In this document: in pieces, positions 48,703 through 57,619 of the stretch
How the letters are laid out: every line of letters starts with the position of its first letter
Numbering within the stretch: position 1 is the first letter of the stretch
NCBI RefSeq assembly: GCF_024435355.1
Contig: NZ_JAMJWG010000001.1
Span: forward strand, 806,001 to 870,000
Length of the DNA: 64,000 bases
Direction of reading: 5' to 3'
Source of the DNA: Streptomyces odontomachi
GTDB lineage: Bacteria > Actinomycetota > Actinomycetes > Streptomycetales > Streptomycetaceae
The notes under the pieces: generated by a model
The model's database searches: none
What the model saw: only the letters and a program-made list of their open reading frames with translations
Told to the model about the DNA's origin: nothing
Position numbers and translations under genes: made by a program

Positions 48703-49653
48703 TCACCGGTCTCGGGCGCTGAGGGAGGCGAGATAGGCGTTGTAGGCCTCGAGTTCCTTGTCGCCGTCCCGATCCGCGGCGCGATCCTTGCGCCGTGCCT
48801 GGCGTTGTTCCGAGCGGTACCACTGGAAGAGCAGTGCCAGCAGCACCAGGACCGACGGCACCTCGCTGAACGCCCAGGCGATGCCGCCCGCAGCGGTCTG
48901 GTCCGCCAGCGCGTCGATGCCGAGGGAGGCCGGCGGGTGCTGGTAGGTGCCGATCATCGCGGTGGAGGCCATCATCAGGGCGATCCCGAAGAAGGCGTGG
49001 AACGGCATCCCGGCGAACAGCTCCAGCATGCGCAGCACGTAGCCGGGGCGATGCGGGCCCGGGTCCACGCCCATGATCGGCCAGAAGAAGACGAGGCCGA
49101 CGGCGAGGAAGTGCACCATCATCACCAGGTGCCCGGTCCTGGACTCCATCAGGAAGTCGAACAGCGGCGTGAAGTACAGCCCGTACAGGCTCGCGATGAA
49201 CAGCGGAATGGTGAAGGCGGGATGGGTGACGACCTTCATGAACCGGCTGTGCAGCAGCTTCAGCAGCATCTCGCGCGGGCCGGTGCGGCCCCGGCCGGCG
49301 ACCGGCAGGGCCCTCAGCAGGAGCGTGATCGGTGCGCCGAGCAGCAGCAGGATCGGCGACAGCATGCTGATGATCATGTGCTGCACCATGTGCACGCTGA
49401 ACATGACCATGCCGTAGTCGTTGAGTCCGGTGCACATCACGAGGAGCACCGTCAGCACACCGACGGCGAACGCGGCGCTGCGGCCCACCGGCCATCGATC
49501 ACCGCGCCGCACCAGCCGCAGGACGCCCCACCCGTACAGGGCGAGCGCCAGCACGCCGACGACGAGGAAGAAGGGGTCGGGGGACCAGGCGAGTCCACGG
49601 CCGAACGTGAAGGGCGGCAGATCCATCGTCATGCCGTGCCCGCCGTGATCCAT
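48703..49653 (-). CDS. Cytochrome c oxidase assembly protein, CtaG-like membrane protein
   Basis: A 316-residue protein with about seven membrane helices, starting at the ATG at 49653 (CTGGAG upstream). The N terminus MDHGGHGMTM is His/Met rich, as fits copper handling. Helix-borne motifs are MFSVHMVQHMIISMLSPILLLLGAP and MVHFLAVGLVFFWPIMGVDP, typical of the Caa3-type assembly factor CtaG. The C terminus is charged. It meets the ArsR gene tail to tail, 8 bp apart. Confidence 0.88.
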   Translation of the reverse strand: MDHGGHGMTMDLPPFTFGRGLAWSPDPFFLVVGVLALALYGWGVLRLVRRGDRWPVGRSAAFAVGVLTVLLVMCTGLNDYGMVMFSVHMVQHMIISMLSPILLLLGAPITLLLRALPVAGRGRTGPREMLLKLLHSRFMKVVTHPAFTIPLFIASLYGLYFTPLFDFLMESRTGHLVMMVHFLAVGLVFFWPIMGVDPGPHRPGYVLRMLELFAGMPFHAFFGIALMMASTAMIGTYQHPPASLGIDALADQTAAGGIAWAFSEVPSVLVLLALLFQWYRSEQRQARRKDRAADRDGDKELEAYNAYLASLSARDR

Positions 49654-49824
49654 CCGCCGGCTCCAGTTTCGTGCTGATTGCGTGCTGTCCGTCCGCACCA
49701 GAGTAGAACCGTCGCCGGGGGCGGCGATCGCCGGGGCGGCTCCTGGCGCGCGCGACACGGCCGGATCACGGTGCGGGCGCGGCGTGCCGGGCAGGCCGGC
49801 CCCGCGCCGCGCCGGACTACGCGC

Positions 49825-50850
49825 TCACAGCACGCACTCGGCCTCCGCGTACCGCTCGTCGGGCACGGTCTTCAGCGTCTCGACCGCCTCGGCGAGCGGC
49901 ACCATCTCGATGTCGGTGCCGTGCAGTGCGGTCATGTGCCCGAACTCACCACGGTGCACGGCCTCCACGGCGTGCCAGCCGAAGCGGGTGGCGAGCACCC
50001 GGTCGTACGCGGTGGGGGTGCCGCCGCGCTGCACATGCCCGAGGATCACCGGGCGGGCCTCCTTGCCGAGGCGTTCCTCCAGCTCCACGGACAGCTGCCG
50101 GGCCACGCCGGCGAAGCGCTCGTGGCCGTACATGTCCTTGCCGCCCTCGTCGAACTCCATGGAGCCCGGACGCGGCTTGGCGCCCTCGGCGGCCACCACG
50201 ATCGCGAACTTCTTGCCCGCCGAGAAACGGGCCCTGACCCGCTCGGTCAGCTCGTCGATGTCGAAGGGCCGTTCGGGCACCACGATGGCGTGCGCACCCG
50301 CCGCCATGCCGGAGTGCAGGGCGATCCAACCGGTGTGGCGGCCCATGACCTCCACGATCAGCACACGCTGGTGGGACTCGGCGGTGGTCTTCAGCCGGTC
50401 GAGGGCCTCCGTGGCGACGCCGACGGCGGTGTCGAAGCCGAAGGTGACGTCGGTCACGGCGATGTCGTTGTCAATGGTCTTGGGGACGCCGACGATGGGC
50501 AGGCCGGCGTCGGACAGCAGGCGGGCCGCCTTCAGGGTGCCCTCGCCGCCGATCGGGATGACCGCGTCCAGACCGAGATCGGCCACGTGTCCCTTGGCGC
50601 GTTCCACCCCGTCCCGCAGATGGGCGGGCTGGACGCGGGAGGAGCCGAGGATGGTGCCGCCGCGCGCCAGGATGCCGCCGACCGCGTCCAGGTCGAGCTT
50701 GCGCCAATCGCATTCGAGCAGGCCCTTCCAGCCGTCCTGGAAGCCGATGACCTCGTCACTGTGGTCGACGACGGCGCGGTGCACGACCGAACGGATGACT
50801 GCGTTCAGGCCGGGGCAGTCGCCGCCGGAGGTGAGGACACCAATACGCAT
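49825..50850 (-). CDS. pfkA: 6-phosphofructokinase (ATP-dependent type)
   Basis: A 341-residue PfkA starting at the ATG at 50850 (MRIGVLTSGGDCPGLNAVIR, where GGDCPGLN binds nucleotide). The IGGEGTLKAA segment has Gly at the position that is Asp in PPi-dependent enzymes, which suggests ATP use; PKTIDNDIAVTD holds the catalytic Asp pair, and VEVMGRHTGWIALHSG the fructose-6-phosphate site. Length is normal for the actinobacterial mixed-substrate group. It follows GatD and MurT on the minus strand; I recall this gene order from S. coelicolor. Confidence 0.94.
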   Translation of the reverse strand: MRIGVLTSGGDCPGLNAVIRSVVHRAVVDHSDEVIGFQDGWKGLLECDWRKLDLDAVGGILARGGTILGSSRVQPAHLRDGVERAKGHVADLGLDAVIPIGGEGTLKAARLLSDAGLPIVGVPKTIDNDIAVTDVTFGFDTAVGVATEALDRLKTTAESHQRVLIVEVMGRHTGWIALHSGMAAGAHAIVVPERPFDIDELTERVRARFSAGKKFAIVVAAEGAKPRPGSMEFDEGGKDMYGHERFAGVARQLSVELEERLGKEARPVILGHVQRGGTPTAYDRVLATRFGWHAVEAVHRGEFGHMTALHGTDIEMVPLAEAVETLKTVPDERYAEAECVL

Positions 50851-51049
50851 GTGCGCGGGAAACCTTTGCAACGTGGGCCGATGGCCGGACCACGCCGTCC
50901 GGCTGGATCACGCCCAGCCTACCGGCGCCGTGGCGTGTTCCCAGGTGCCGTCCGCCTGCTGGACGCGGTCGCTCAGATGTACACCTCCGGCTCCGGTGGT
51001 GCGCCCGGAGCGATCACTCAAGGCGGGACGGCCCGATCCCCGGGCGGCC

Positions 51050-51781
51050 TCAGGCAGGCTGCTGCTGGGCGGCGGAGATGCGTTCGGCGCGCAGCGCCTC
51101 GTACCAGCGGTCGTCGACCGGCGGCAGCGCGTTGACGTCGAGCGCCAGCTTCAGCAGCAGGTCCGCGATCTGCGGGTTGCGGGCCAGCACGGGGCCGTGC
51201 ATGTAGGTGCCGAAGACGGTGTCGTTGAACGCGCCCTCGGTGCCGTCGCCGGTGCCGTTGCCGCGTCCGAGCTGTACCCGGGCGAACGCCTTCGCCCGGG
51301 GGCCCAGGTGGGTGATGCCCTGGTGGTTCTCGAACCCGGTGAGCTGCGGCAGGCGCAGCTGCGGGTCGATGTCGGCCAGCACGTCGCCGACGCAGCGCTG
51401 GCCCTCGCCGCGGGTGGAGATCACGTCGAGCAGGCCGAGGCCGGGCTCCCGCTCGCCGAGGTCGTTGATGAACTCGTGGCCGAGGATCTGGTAGCCGGCG
51501 CAGACCGAGAAGACGATGGCGCCGTTGTCGACCGCCCGGGGCAGCCCGCCGTCGCGGCGCAGCCGCTCGGCGGCGAGCCGCTGCGGGCGGTCCTCGCCGC
51601 CGCCGATCAGGTAGATGTCGCCCGAGGTCGGGATCTGCTGGTCACTGCGCACGTCGATCCGGGTCACGGCGAGCCGGCGCTGCCTGGCCCGGCGCTCCAC
51701 GACGAGCGCGTTGCCCTGGTCGCCGTAGGTGCTCAGCAGGTCCGGGTAGACCCACACCACACGCAGGCTGCTCTCACTCAT
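51050..51781 (-). CDS. gatD: Lipid II isoglutaminyl synthase, glutaminase subunit GatD
   Basis: A 243-residue class I glutamine amidotransferase-like protein starting at the ATG at 51781. The nucleophile Cys94 is in IVFSVCAGYQILG, and the His is in VFGTYMHGPVLARNP near residue 193. The N terminus VVWVYPDLLSTYGDQGNALV is typical of GatD. It releases ammonia from glutamine and passes it to MurT, which amidates the D-Glu of lipid II at the inner membrane face. MurT is directly upstream (53-bp gap). Confidence 0.92.
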   Translation of the reverse strand: MSESSLRVVWVYPDLLSTYGDQGNALVVERRARQRRLAVTRIDVRSDQQIPTSGDIYLIGGGEDRPQRLAAERLRRDGGLPRAVDNGAIVFSVCAGYQILGHEFINDLGEREPGLGLLDVISTRGEGQRCVGDVLADIDPQLRLPQLTGFENHQGITHLGPRAKAFARVQLGRGNGTGDGTEGAFNDTVFGTYMHGPVLARNPQIADLLLKLALDVNALPPVDDRWYEALRAERISAAQQQPA

Positions 51782-51834
51782 GCTCGAAGTCGTCCTTACT
51801 CGTCCTTCTCGGCGGATCGGCGGCGGGCGGCGAA

Positions 51835-53073
51835 TCAGTTGCCGACGCGGCGGCGTAGGTCCTGGAACGCGGTGTAGTTCGCGATGGTCTCGATGCGGCC
51901 CGGTGGGGCGGCACGCACCGCCTCGTCGAGGGTGTCGAAGACCTGGAACGTCTGGTCGGCGACCTCCAGGCGCACCGCGAGGTCGAGCCGGCGGTCGCCG
52001 ACCACGGCGATCGGGTGACCGGTGAGCCGGGTGTAGTCGACGTCCCACAGCCAGGAGGTGTCGGTGCCGTCGGCGCCCCGGGCGTTCACGGAAAGGATCA
52101 CTGGGGCCGGCGGGCGGTCGATCAGCGAGAAGGTCTCCAGCCAGCCCGCCGGGTTCTTCGCCAGCAGCAGCCGCAGGTCACGGCCCATGAACTGGACGAT
52201 GTCGTAGCGTCCGGCGACGGCCTGCACCTGGTACATCCGCTCCAGGGCGACCTGCGGCGGCACCCCGAAGGCGGCGGCGACGGCGGCCGAGGTGGCGGCG
52301 TTCGCCTTGTTGGCGCGGCCCGGCAGCTGGAGGTGGATCGGCCAGGCGGAGCCGTTCGGGTCGAGGACGTGGTCGCCGGCGAGCACCCAGGTGGGCACCG
52401 GCCGGCGGAAGCCGCACTCGGCGCAGAACCAGTCGTCGCCCGGCCGCTGCATCACGCCACCGCAGGACGGGCAGGACCAGGCGTCGTCCTTCCACATCTG
52501 GCCGGCGGCCACCCACACCACGTTGGGCGACGAGGAGGCGGCCCACACCACGAGCGGGTCGTCGGCGTTGGCGATGATGACGGCCTTCGAACCGGCCAGG
52601 CCCTCGCGCCAGTGCTCGGCGAGCATCCGGGTCTCCGCGGCGCGGTCCAGCTGGTCGCGCGAGAGGTTCAGCAGCGCGATGGCCTTGGGCTCCACCTCAC
52701 GGGCGACCCCGGCCAGGTACTTCTCGTCGACCTCGATCACGCCGAACCGGGCGTCCGAGCCGCCGGCCAGGGCGGAGGTGATGCCGGCCGGCATGTTCGC
52801 GCCGAGCGCATTCGACACGACGGGGCCGGCGGCCCGTAGCGCCTCGGCGATCAGCCGGGTGGTGGTCGTCTTGCCGTTGGTGGCGGAGACCAGGATCACG
52901 TCCAGATGCTGGGCGAGACGGCCGAGCAGCTCGGGGTCGAGCTTGAGCGCCACCCGGCCACCGATCACCGAACCGCTGCCGCGCCCCGCGGCACGGGAGA
53001 CCGCCGCAGCGGCCCTGCCCGCCGTCACGGCCAGCTTGGCCCGCGGCGACAGCGGGTCCGAGTTGCCTGCCAT
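51835..53073 (-). CDS. murT: Lipid II isoglutaminyl synthase, Mur ligase-like subunit MurT
   Basis: A 412-residue Mur ligase-like enzyme starting at the ATG at 53073. The ATP site is VSATNGKTTTTRLIAEAL (about residues 62-79), and the Mur signature SNALGANMPAGITSAL follows. A zinc ribbon (CPSCGGVMQRPGDDWFCAECG, near residue 200) is characteristic of MurT, as is the C-terminal DUF1727 domain with WDVDYTRL. With GatD it converts D-Glu to D-isoGln in lipid II. The pair is co-directional and surely one operon. Confidence 0.94.
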   Translation of the reverse strand: MAGNSDPLSPRAKLAVTAGRAAAAVSRAAGRGSGSVIGGRVALKLDPELLGRLAQHLDVILVSATNGKTTTTRLIAEALRAAGPVVSNALGANMPAGITSALAGGSDARFGVIEVDEKYLAGVAREVEPKAIALLNLSRDQLDRAAETRMLAEHWREGLAGSKAVIIANADDPLVVWAASSSPNVVWVAAGQMWKDDAWSCPSCGGVMQRPGDDWFCAECGFRRPVPTWVLAGDHVLDPNGSAWPIHLQLPGRANKANAATSAAVAAAFGVPPQVALERMYQVQAVAGRYDIVQFMGRDLRLLLAKNPAGWLETFSLIDRPPAPVILSVNARGADGTDTSWLWDVDYTRLTGHPIAVVGDRRLDLAVRLEVADQTFQVFDTLDEAVRAAPPGRIETIANYTAFQDLRRRVGN

Positions 53074-53322
53074 CGTTGAGGATCCTCCTTGGATACGGCG
53101 CGCGCGTGCCCCGGGCACCTGGGTTGAGGGCGCCGCGCAGCCCTCAGCCTATCGAGATCCGCTCAGCTGCCTGAACATCGACGATGTTACGGATCGGGGT
53201 GTGCCCGCTGCCGAGGGTGTTCCGTCCAACGCCGAGCGTGTCTTTTCGGATCGAAGGGCGGGGGCGTCCCGGCGGAACCATCCCGTCCGAACCACCCCGG
53301 TCCGACCCTTACGCTTGGCGCC

Positions 53323-53862
53323 GTGCGACGCCGTTCGATACCAGGCGCCCAGGGGCGCGTACGACCCATGAGACTGCTCGGCGACCCCGTGCTGCACGCG
53401 CCGTGTGCCGAGGTCACCGAGTTCGGCCCGGACCTCGCCCGGCTGGTCGAGGACATGTACGCGACCATGTACGCCGCTCGGGGGGTGGGTCTCGCCGCCA
53501 ACCAGATCGGTCACGACCTGCGGGTCTTCGTCTACGACTGCCCGGACGACGAGGAGCGGCGGCACCTGGGACATGTGGTGAACCCCCGGCTGGTCGACGC
53601 GGACGGCGAGGTGCTGCACGGTCCCGAGGGCTGCCTGTCGCTGCCCGGCCTCGAGGCCCGCACGCCGCGCTTCGACCGTGCCGTGGTGGCGGGCGTCACC
53701 GTCCGGGGCGAGCCGGTACGGGTGTGCGGCACGGGCTTCTTCGCGCGCTGCCTGCAACACGAGTGCGACCACCTGGGCGGCGGCCTCTACCCGGACCGCA
53801 TCACCGGCTGGCGGCGCCGCCGGGTGCTGCGCGCGGCGGCCAAGGCGCCCTGGAGCACGTGA
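53323..53862 (+). CDS. def: Peptide deformylase
   Basis: A 179-residue metalloenzyme that removes the formyl group from nascent proteins. All three motifs are present: GVGLAANQIG (motif 1), EGCLSLPG with the metal-binding Cys (motif 2), and QHECDHLGG with two His ligands and the catalytic Glu (motif 3). The GTG at 53323 has TACGCT 9 bases upstream, so the message may be leaderless; an ATG at 53368 would give the more usual N terminus MRLLGDPVL. Streptomyces have several deformylase genes and this is one of the shorter types. Confidence 0.92.
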   Translation: MRRRSIPGAQGRVRPMRLLGDPVLHAPCAEVTEFGPDLARLVEDMYATMYAARGVGLAANQIGHDLRVFVYDCPDDEERRHLGHVVNPRLVDADGEVLHGPEGCLSLPGLEARTPRFDRAVVAGVTVRGEPVRVCGTGFFARCLQHECDHLGGGLYPDRITGWRRRRVLRAAAKAPWST

Positions 53863-53964
53863 GGCGCGCCGCACCGGGGCCGGATCCGGCGCGGTGGCGC
53901 GCCACGGGCCGTACAGGGTGATCCGATCCGCCCGGCAGCGCGGCCGGACGTGCTGCGGGGACGG

Positions 53965-54615
53965 TCAGAAGCGCGGCCCGTCCGCCGCGTCCGACGCCTC
54001 GGACAGCCGCCCCCACAGCAGATCGGCCAGGCTGCGCACCAGGTCGGCGCGGGAGCACGGCCGCTCGCCGAGCCACCAGTCGCCCGCGGCGTGCATCATG
54101 CCGACGATGCCGTGCCCCCAGACGCGGGCCAGCCGCTGTCCGTCCGGACCCAGGTCGAGGCGGGCCTCGATGACCTTCGCCATCTCCTCGCCGAGCCGGC
54201 GCAGCAGGGGAGCGGAGTGCCGACCGACGTCGAACCCGCCCTCGGCCTGCGGGCCGGGCTCCGCCGGATGCATCAGGAACCGGTACACCTGCGGGCGTGC
54301 TTCGATCGCCGCGAGATAGGTGTCGAGCGTCGCCTCGACCCGCTCGCGGCGCGCGGCGGGGGCGTCCAGGGCGGCGCGCAGCGAATCCAGCAGGGCGTCG
54401 GTGTGCCGCTGGGCGAGCGCCGCGTAGAGTCCGCCCTTGTCGCCGAAGTGCCGGTACAGGATGGGTTTGGTGATGCCCGCCTCGGCGGCGATGGCGTTCA
54501 TGGAGGCGCCGGGACCGTCGCGGAGCACCACACGGTCGGCGGCCTCCAGCAGTTCACGCCGCCGCTGCTCCGGGGACCGCTGTTGCTCGGTCCGCTGTGT
54601 GGTGTCGGTGTCCAT
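53965..54615 (-). CDS. TetR-family regulator
   Basis: A 216-residue repressor starting at the ATG at 54615. The N-terminal HTH is in RRRELLEAADRVVLRDGPG, then MNAIAAEAGITKPILYRHFGDK, a classic TetR DNA-binding helix pair. The C-terminal ligand domain has LMHPAEPG and a WGHGIVGMMHAAGDWWL helix. It is divergent from the acyl-CoA dehydrogenase gene, with a 17-bp palindrome between, so it most likely controls fatty-acid-type catabolism in response to an acyl-CoA. Confidence 0.9.
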   Translation of the reverse strand: MDTDTTQRTEQQRSPEQRRRELLEAADRVVLRDGPGASMNAIAAEAGITKPILYRHFGDKGGLYAALAQRHTDALLDSLRAALDAPAARRERVEATLDTYLAAIEARPQVYRFLMHPAEPGPQAEGGFDVGRHSAPLLRRLGEEMAKVIEARLDLGPDGQRLARVWGHGIVGMMHAAGDWWLGERPCSRADLVRSLADLLWGRLSEASDAADGPRF

Positions 54616-54734
54616 GGCTCTCCCCACCCGTGCTGATTCGGTGCCGCCTGCGCAAACTAACACTTGTCATGGTGCGGGCCTCGAACGCGCTGCCGGAGCG
54701 GGCCGACGACAGAGTTGACATCGGCTACCGGCCA

Positions 54735-54751
54735 GTAACAGACTCTGTTAC
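54735..54751. promoter_or_regulatory. 17-bp palindrome, likely TetR operator
   Basis: GTAACAG, ACT, CTGTTAC is a perfect dyad 39 bp before the acyl-CoA dehydrogenase start and in the gap shared with the TetR gene. Its size and place fit binding by the TetR dimer. Confidence 0.7.
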
Positions 54752-54789
54752 CGCAAGTAATGCATGGGGAAGACGTCCCTGGAGGGGTC

Positions 54790-56013
54790 ATGGCGGAGTT
54801 CACGATGGAACTCAACGACGAGCAGAAGGAAGTTCAGGAGTGGCTGCACGGCTTCGCCGCCCAGGTCATCCGCCCCGCAGCCGCCGAGTGGGATGAGCGC
54901 GAGGAGACGCCGTGGCCGGTGATCCAGGAGGCCGCCAAGGTCGGCATCTACTCCCTCGACTTCTACGCCCAGCAGTACTTCGACCCCAGTGGCATCGGCC
55001 TTCCCATGGCCATCGAGGAACTCTTCTGGGGTGACGCCGGCATCGGCCTGTCCATCGTGGGCACCGGCCTGGCGGCCGTCGGCGTCCTCGCCAACGGCAC
55101 CGAGGAGCAGATCGGTACCTGGATCCCGCAGATGTACGGCGACGTGAACGACGTCAAGGTCGCCGCCTTCTGCTCCTCCGAACCGGACGCCGGCAGCGAC
55201 GTGGCCTCCATGCGCACCCGTGCCGTCTACGACGAGGCCAAGGACGAATGGGTGCTGAACGGCACCAAGACCTGGGCCACCAACGGCGGTATAGCCAACG
55301 TCCACGTCGTGGTCGCCGTCGTCGACTCCGAGCTCGGCTCCAAGGGCCACGCCTCGTTCGTCATCCCGCCGGGCACCCCCGGCCTGTCCCAGGGCCAGAA
55401 GTTCAAGAAGCACGGCATACGCGCCTCGCACACCGCCGAGGTCGTGCTGGAGGACGTCCGGGTGCCCGGCGACTGCCTGCTCGGCGGCAAGGAGAAGCTG
55501 GACGAGCGGCTGGCACGCGCCCGTGAGCGGGCCAAGGGCGGCGAGCGCCTGAAGAACGCCGCGATGGCCACGTTCGAGGCGTCCCGCCCCGCGGTCGGCG
55601 CCATGGCGGTCGGAACCGCACGCGCCGCCTACGAGGTGGCCCTCGACTACGCCAAGACCCGTGAGCAGTTCGGCCGCCCGATCATCGACAACCAGGGCAT
55701 CGCCTTCCAACTCGCCGACATGCGCACCCGCGTCGACGCGGCCCGGCTGCTGGTGTGGCGGGCCTCCTGGATGGCGGCGAACCGCAAGCAGTTCACGTCC
55801 GCCGAGGGGTCCATGTCGAAGCTGTTCGCCAGCGAGACCGCCAAGGAGGTCACCGCCCAGGCGATCCAGATCCTCGGCGGCAACGGCTTCACCCGCGAGT
55901 ACCCGGTCGAGCGGATGCACCGCGACAGCGCGATCTACACGATCTTCGAGGGCACCAGCGAGATCCAGCGCCTGGTGATCGCCCGCACCCTGTCGGGCGT
56001 CCCGATCCGCTGA
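54790..56013 (+). CDS. Acyl-CoA dehydrogenase
   Basis: A 407-residue flavoenzyme starting at the ATG at 54790 (GGAGGGG upstream). FAD and substrate motifs are AAFCSSEPDAGSDVASMRTRA, WVLNGTKTWATNGG, and REQFGRPIIDNQGIAFQLADM. The catalytic base is the Glu in IFEGTSEIQRLVIAR near the C terminus, the position used by medium- and short-chain members. It takes the alpha-beta hydrogens from an acyl-CoA and passes electrons to ETF. Adjacent TetR control suggests induction by a fatty acid. It ends at a strong hairpin. Confidence 0.94.
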   Translation: MAEFTMELNDEQKEVQEWLHGFAAQVIRPAAAEWDEREETPWPVIQEAAKVGIYSLDFYAQQYFDPSGIGLPMAIEELFWGDAGIGLSIVGTGLAAVGVLANGTEEQIGTWIPQMYGDVNDVKVAAFCSSEPDAGSDVASMRTRAVYDEAKDEWVLNGTKTWATNGGIANVHVVVAVVDSELGSKGHASFVIPPGTPGLSQGQKFKKHGIRASHTAEVVLEDVRVPGDCLLGGKEKLDERLARARERAKGGERLKNAAMATFEASRPAVGAMAVGTARAAYEVALDYAKTREQFGRPIIDNQGIAFQLADMRTRVDAARLLVWRASWMAANRKQFTSAEGSMSKLFASETAKEVTAQAIQILGGNGFTREYPVERMHRDSAIYTIFEGTSEIQRLVIARTLSGVPIR

Positions 56014-56051
56014 CGCCCCGGGCCCGGAGAACGCGTAGCGGGCACCACCAC

Positions 56052-56089
56052 GAGAGAGCGCCCTCCCGAACGGTCGAGGGCGCTCTCTC
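56052..56089. terminator. Terminator after the acyl-CoA dehydrogenase gene
   Basis: GAGAGAGCGCCCTC and GAGGGCGCTCTCTC form a perfect 14-bp stem with a 10-base loop and a T-containing tail. A nearly identical stem recurs at 57483-57526. Confidence 0.85.
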
Positions 56090-56165
56090 TTCGCGCTTTC
56101 GACGCCCTGCGAACCAATAACCTGATGGTTGGCAACGATGGACATCCCCTACAGGGCAGAGCGTC

Positions 56166-56681
56166 ATGGAGACAGTGGAAGAAGTCGACGCGTTCGCGTT
56201 CGACGCCCACGCGGGACAGGTCGACAAGATCGGCGTGCCGTACATCGAGCACGTCCGCGCGGTCGCCGCCGGACTCATGCCGTTCGGCGAGGAGTTGGTG
56301 ATGGCCGGGCTGCTGCACGACGTCATCGAGGACACCCGCTGGACCGGCGCTGAGCTGCGGGCGGCGGGCGTCCCGGAGCGCGTGGTCGGCATCGTCGAGC
56401 ACGTGACGAACCAGCCCGGCGTGCCGTACGAGGAGAAGATCAGGCGGATCACGAGCAGCCGGGACGCCACCCTCGTCAAGATCGCCGACAACGCGCACAA
56501 CAGCCACCCCGACCGGGTGGCCCAGCTGCCCGAGGAGGAGCGGGCACGGCTGGCCGCCAAGTACCGGACGGCGCGAGATGCGCTGTGGGGCGCAGCAACC
56601 TCCGAGGACGTCGCGCGGATCGTCTCCCTCGTCAACCCGTCGCTCCTGGCGGAGCTCCAAGAGCGCACAAGAACGGCGTGA
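56166..56681 (+). CDS. HD-domain phosphohydrolase (RelA/SpoT HD-like)
   Basis: A 171-residue single HD domain beginning METVEEVDAFAFDAHAGQVDKIGVPYIEHV. The metal site is visible as His in YIEHV, HD in GLLHDVIEDT (about residues 57-66) and Asp in VKIADNAHNSHPDR (about residue 107). This is the hydrolase half pattern of SpoT/Mesh1-type proteins, which cleave (p)ppGpp, but nucleotide specificity cannot be told from motifs alone. It is transcribed after a terminator and before a hypothetical gene. Confidence 0.83.
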   Translation: METVEEVDAFAFDAHAGQVDKIGVPYIEHVRAVAAGLMPFGEELVMAGLLHDVIEDTRWTGAELRAAGVPERVVGIVEHVTNQPGVPYEEKIRRITSSRDATLVKIADNAHNSHPDRVAQLPEEERARLAAKYRTARDALWGAATSEDVARIVSLVNPSLLAELQERTRTA

Positions 56682-56752
56682 CCGCCGCCCGACGCGACCC
56701 GGGCGCAGGCTTTCGCTCCGGGCGGGAGCTTCTCCACCTACGCTGTGCACGC

Positions 56753-57403
56753 ATGGGGATCTTTCACCGGCCGGGGCTGCCCGAGGACCTGCCCGAGCCG
56801 CGCGTGCTCTGGGCGCGCTGGGGGCTTGTCGCCGTGCTGACGGCGACCACCGAGGACGAGGGGCAGGGGATCCACCGCACGGGTTTCTGGGCGGGGGAGC
56901 AGGAGCTGCGGCGGGACGACTGCGGCTGCACGTGGTGGACGCTGGCCCACCAGGGCGACGGGAGGTTCGTGCTCTACGGCGAGGACGAGTCGAGTGACGT
57001 CAAATGGCACAAGCCGCCCATCGACATGCTGTCCGGAGTCCCCGACTGGCTCCCCTTCGAGACGCTGCGTGATCTGCTCGACGGGTATGAGCTGGGGTGC
57101 GTCTACTGGTGGGAGAAGGGCGCTTGGGCGCGTGCGTCGTACCCGACCGGCCTCGGGGACGACGGCCTCGACTGCGGCATGTCCCTCTTCGCCGACTGGA
57201 ACGGAGCCAGGAACGAGCTGGCGGGTTTCGACCGTGCCGTCACCGACGAACTCCTGGCGGCCGCCGAAGCGTACCGGCTGACCCCACGAGCGCTGGAGGG
57301 CCTGGTGGACGAAACCGGCGCGGAGCACTGGGACCTGCCCGCCATGCTGAGGTCCCTGCGGCAGAGCGGTCTCGGGGCCGGGACGGTGGAGCACGCATCG
57401 TGA
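56753..57403 (+). CDS. Hypothetical soluble protein
   Basis: A 216-residue protein using the ATG at 56753. The frame is open upstream into the HD gene, but the region before this ATG has no good start. It is Trp rich (for example TWWTLAHQGDGRFVLYGEDESSDVKWHKPP near residues 60-88) with a C-terminal helical part. It resembles small Streptomyces proteins with no assigned domain. No signal peptide or membrane segment is seen. It ends before a strong bidirectional hairpin. Confidence 0.65.
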   Translation: MGIFHRPGLPEDLPEPRVLWARWGLVAVLTATTEDEGQGIHRTGFWAGEQELRRDDCGCTWWTLAHQGDGRFVLYGEDESSDVKWHKPPIDMLSGVPDWLPFETLRDLLDGYELGCVYWWEKGAWARASYPTGLGDDGLDCGMSLFADWNGARNELAGFDRAVTDELLAAAEAYRLTPRALEGLVDETGAEHWDLPAMLRSLRQSGLGAGTVEHAS

Positions 57404-57482
57404 GACGGCCGGCAGGATCGGACGGTCGGGCGCTCCGATCCGCCGACGTTGCGTGCCCGTGAGAACGCGCGGGGCACGCCAT

Positions 57483-57526
57483 CACGAGAGAGCGCCCTCG
57501 ACCCTTTCCAAGGGCGCTCTCTCGTG
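57483..57526. terminator. Bidirectional terminator
   Basis: CACGAGAGAGCGCCCT and AGGGCGCTCTCTCGTG form a perfect 16-bp stem with a 12-base loop between the plus-strand hypothetical gene and the minus-strand small peptide gene. The core matches the hairpin at 56052-56089. Confidence 0.85.
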
Positions 57527-57619
57527 GGCTCCCACGACGTCGGACGGCGTCAGACGAGGGTGAGGCCCGCCTCACGCGAATCGGCCGTCGCGGGTGTTGC
57601 GGCCGCACGGTTCTCGCGG

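Noticed and set aside
49682..51877. A 731-codon plus-strand frame over pfkA and gatD
   Set aside because: Antisense to two genes with all catalytic motifs; no domain of its own.
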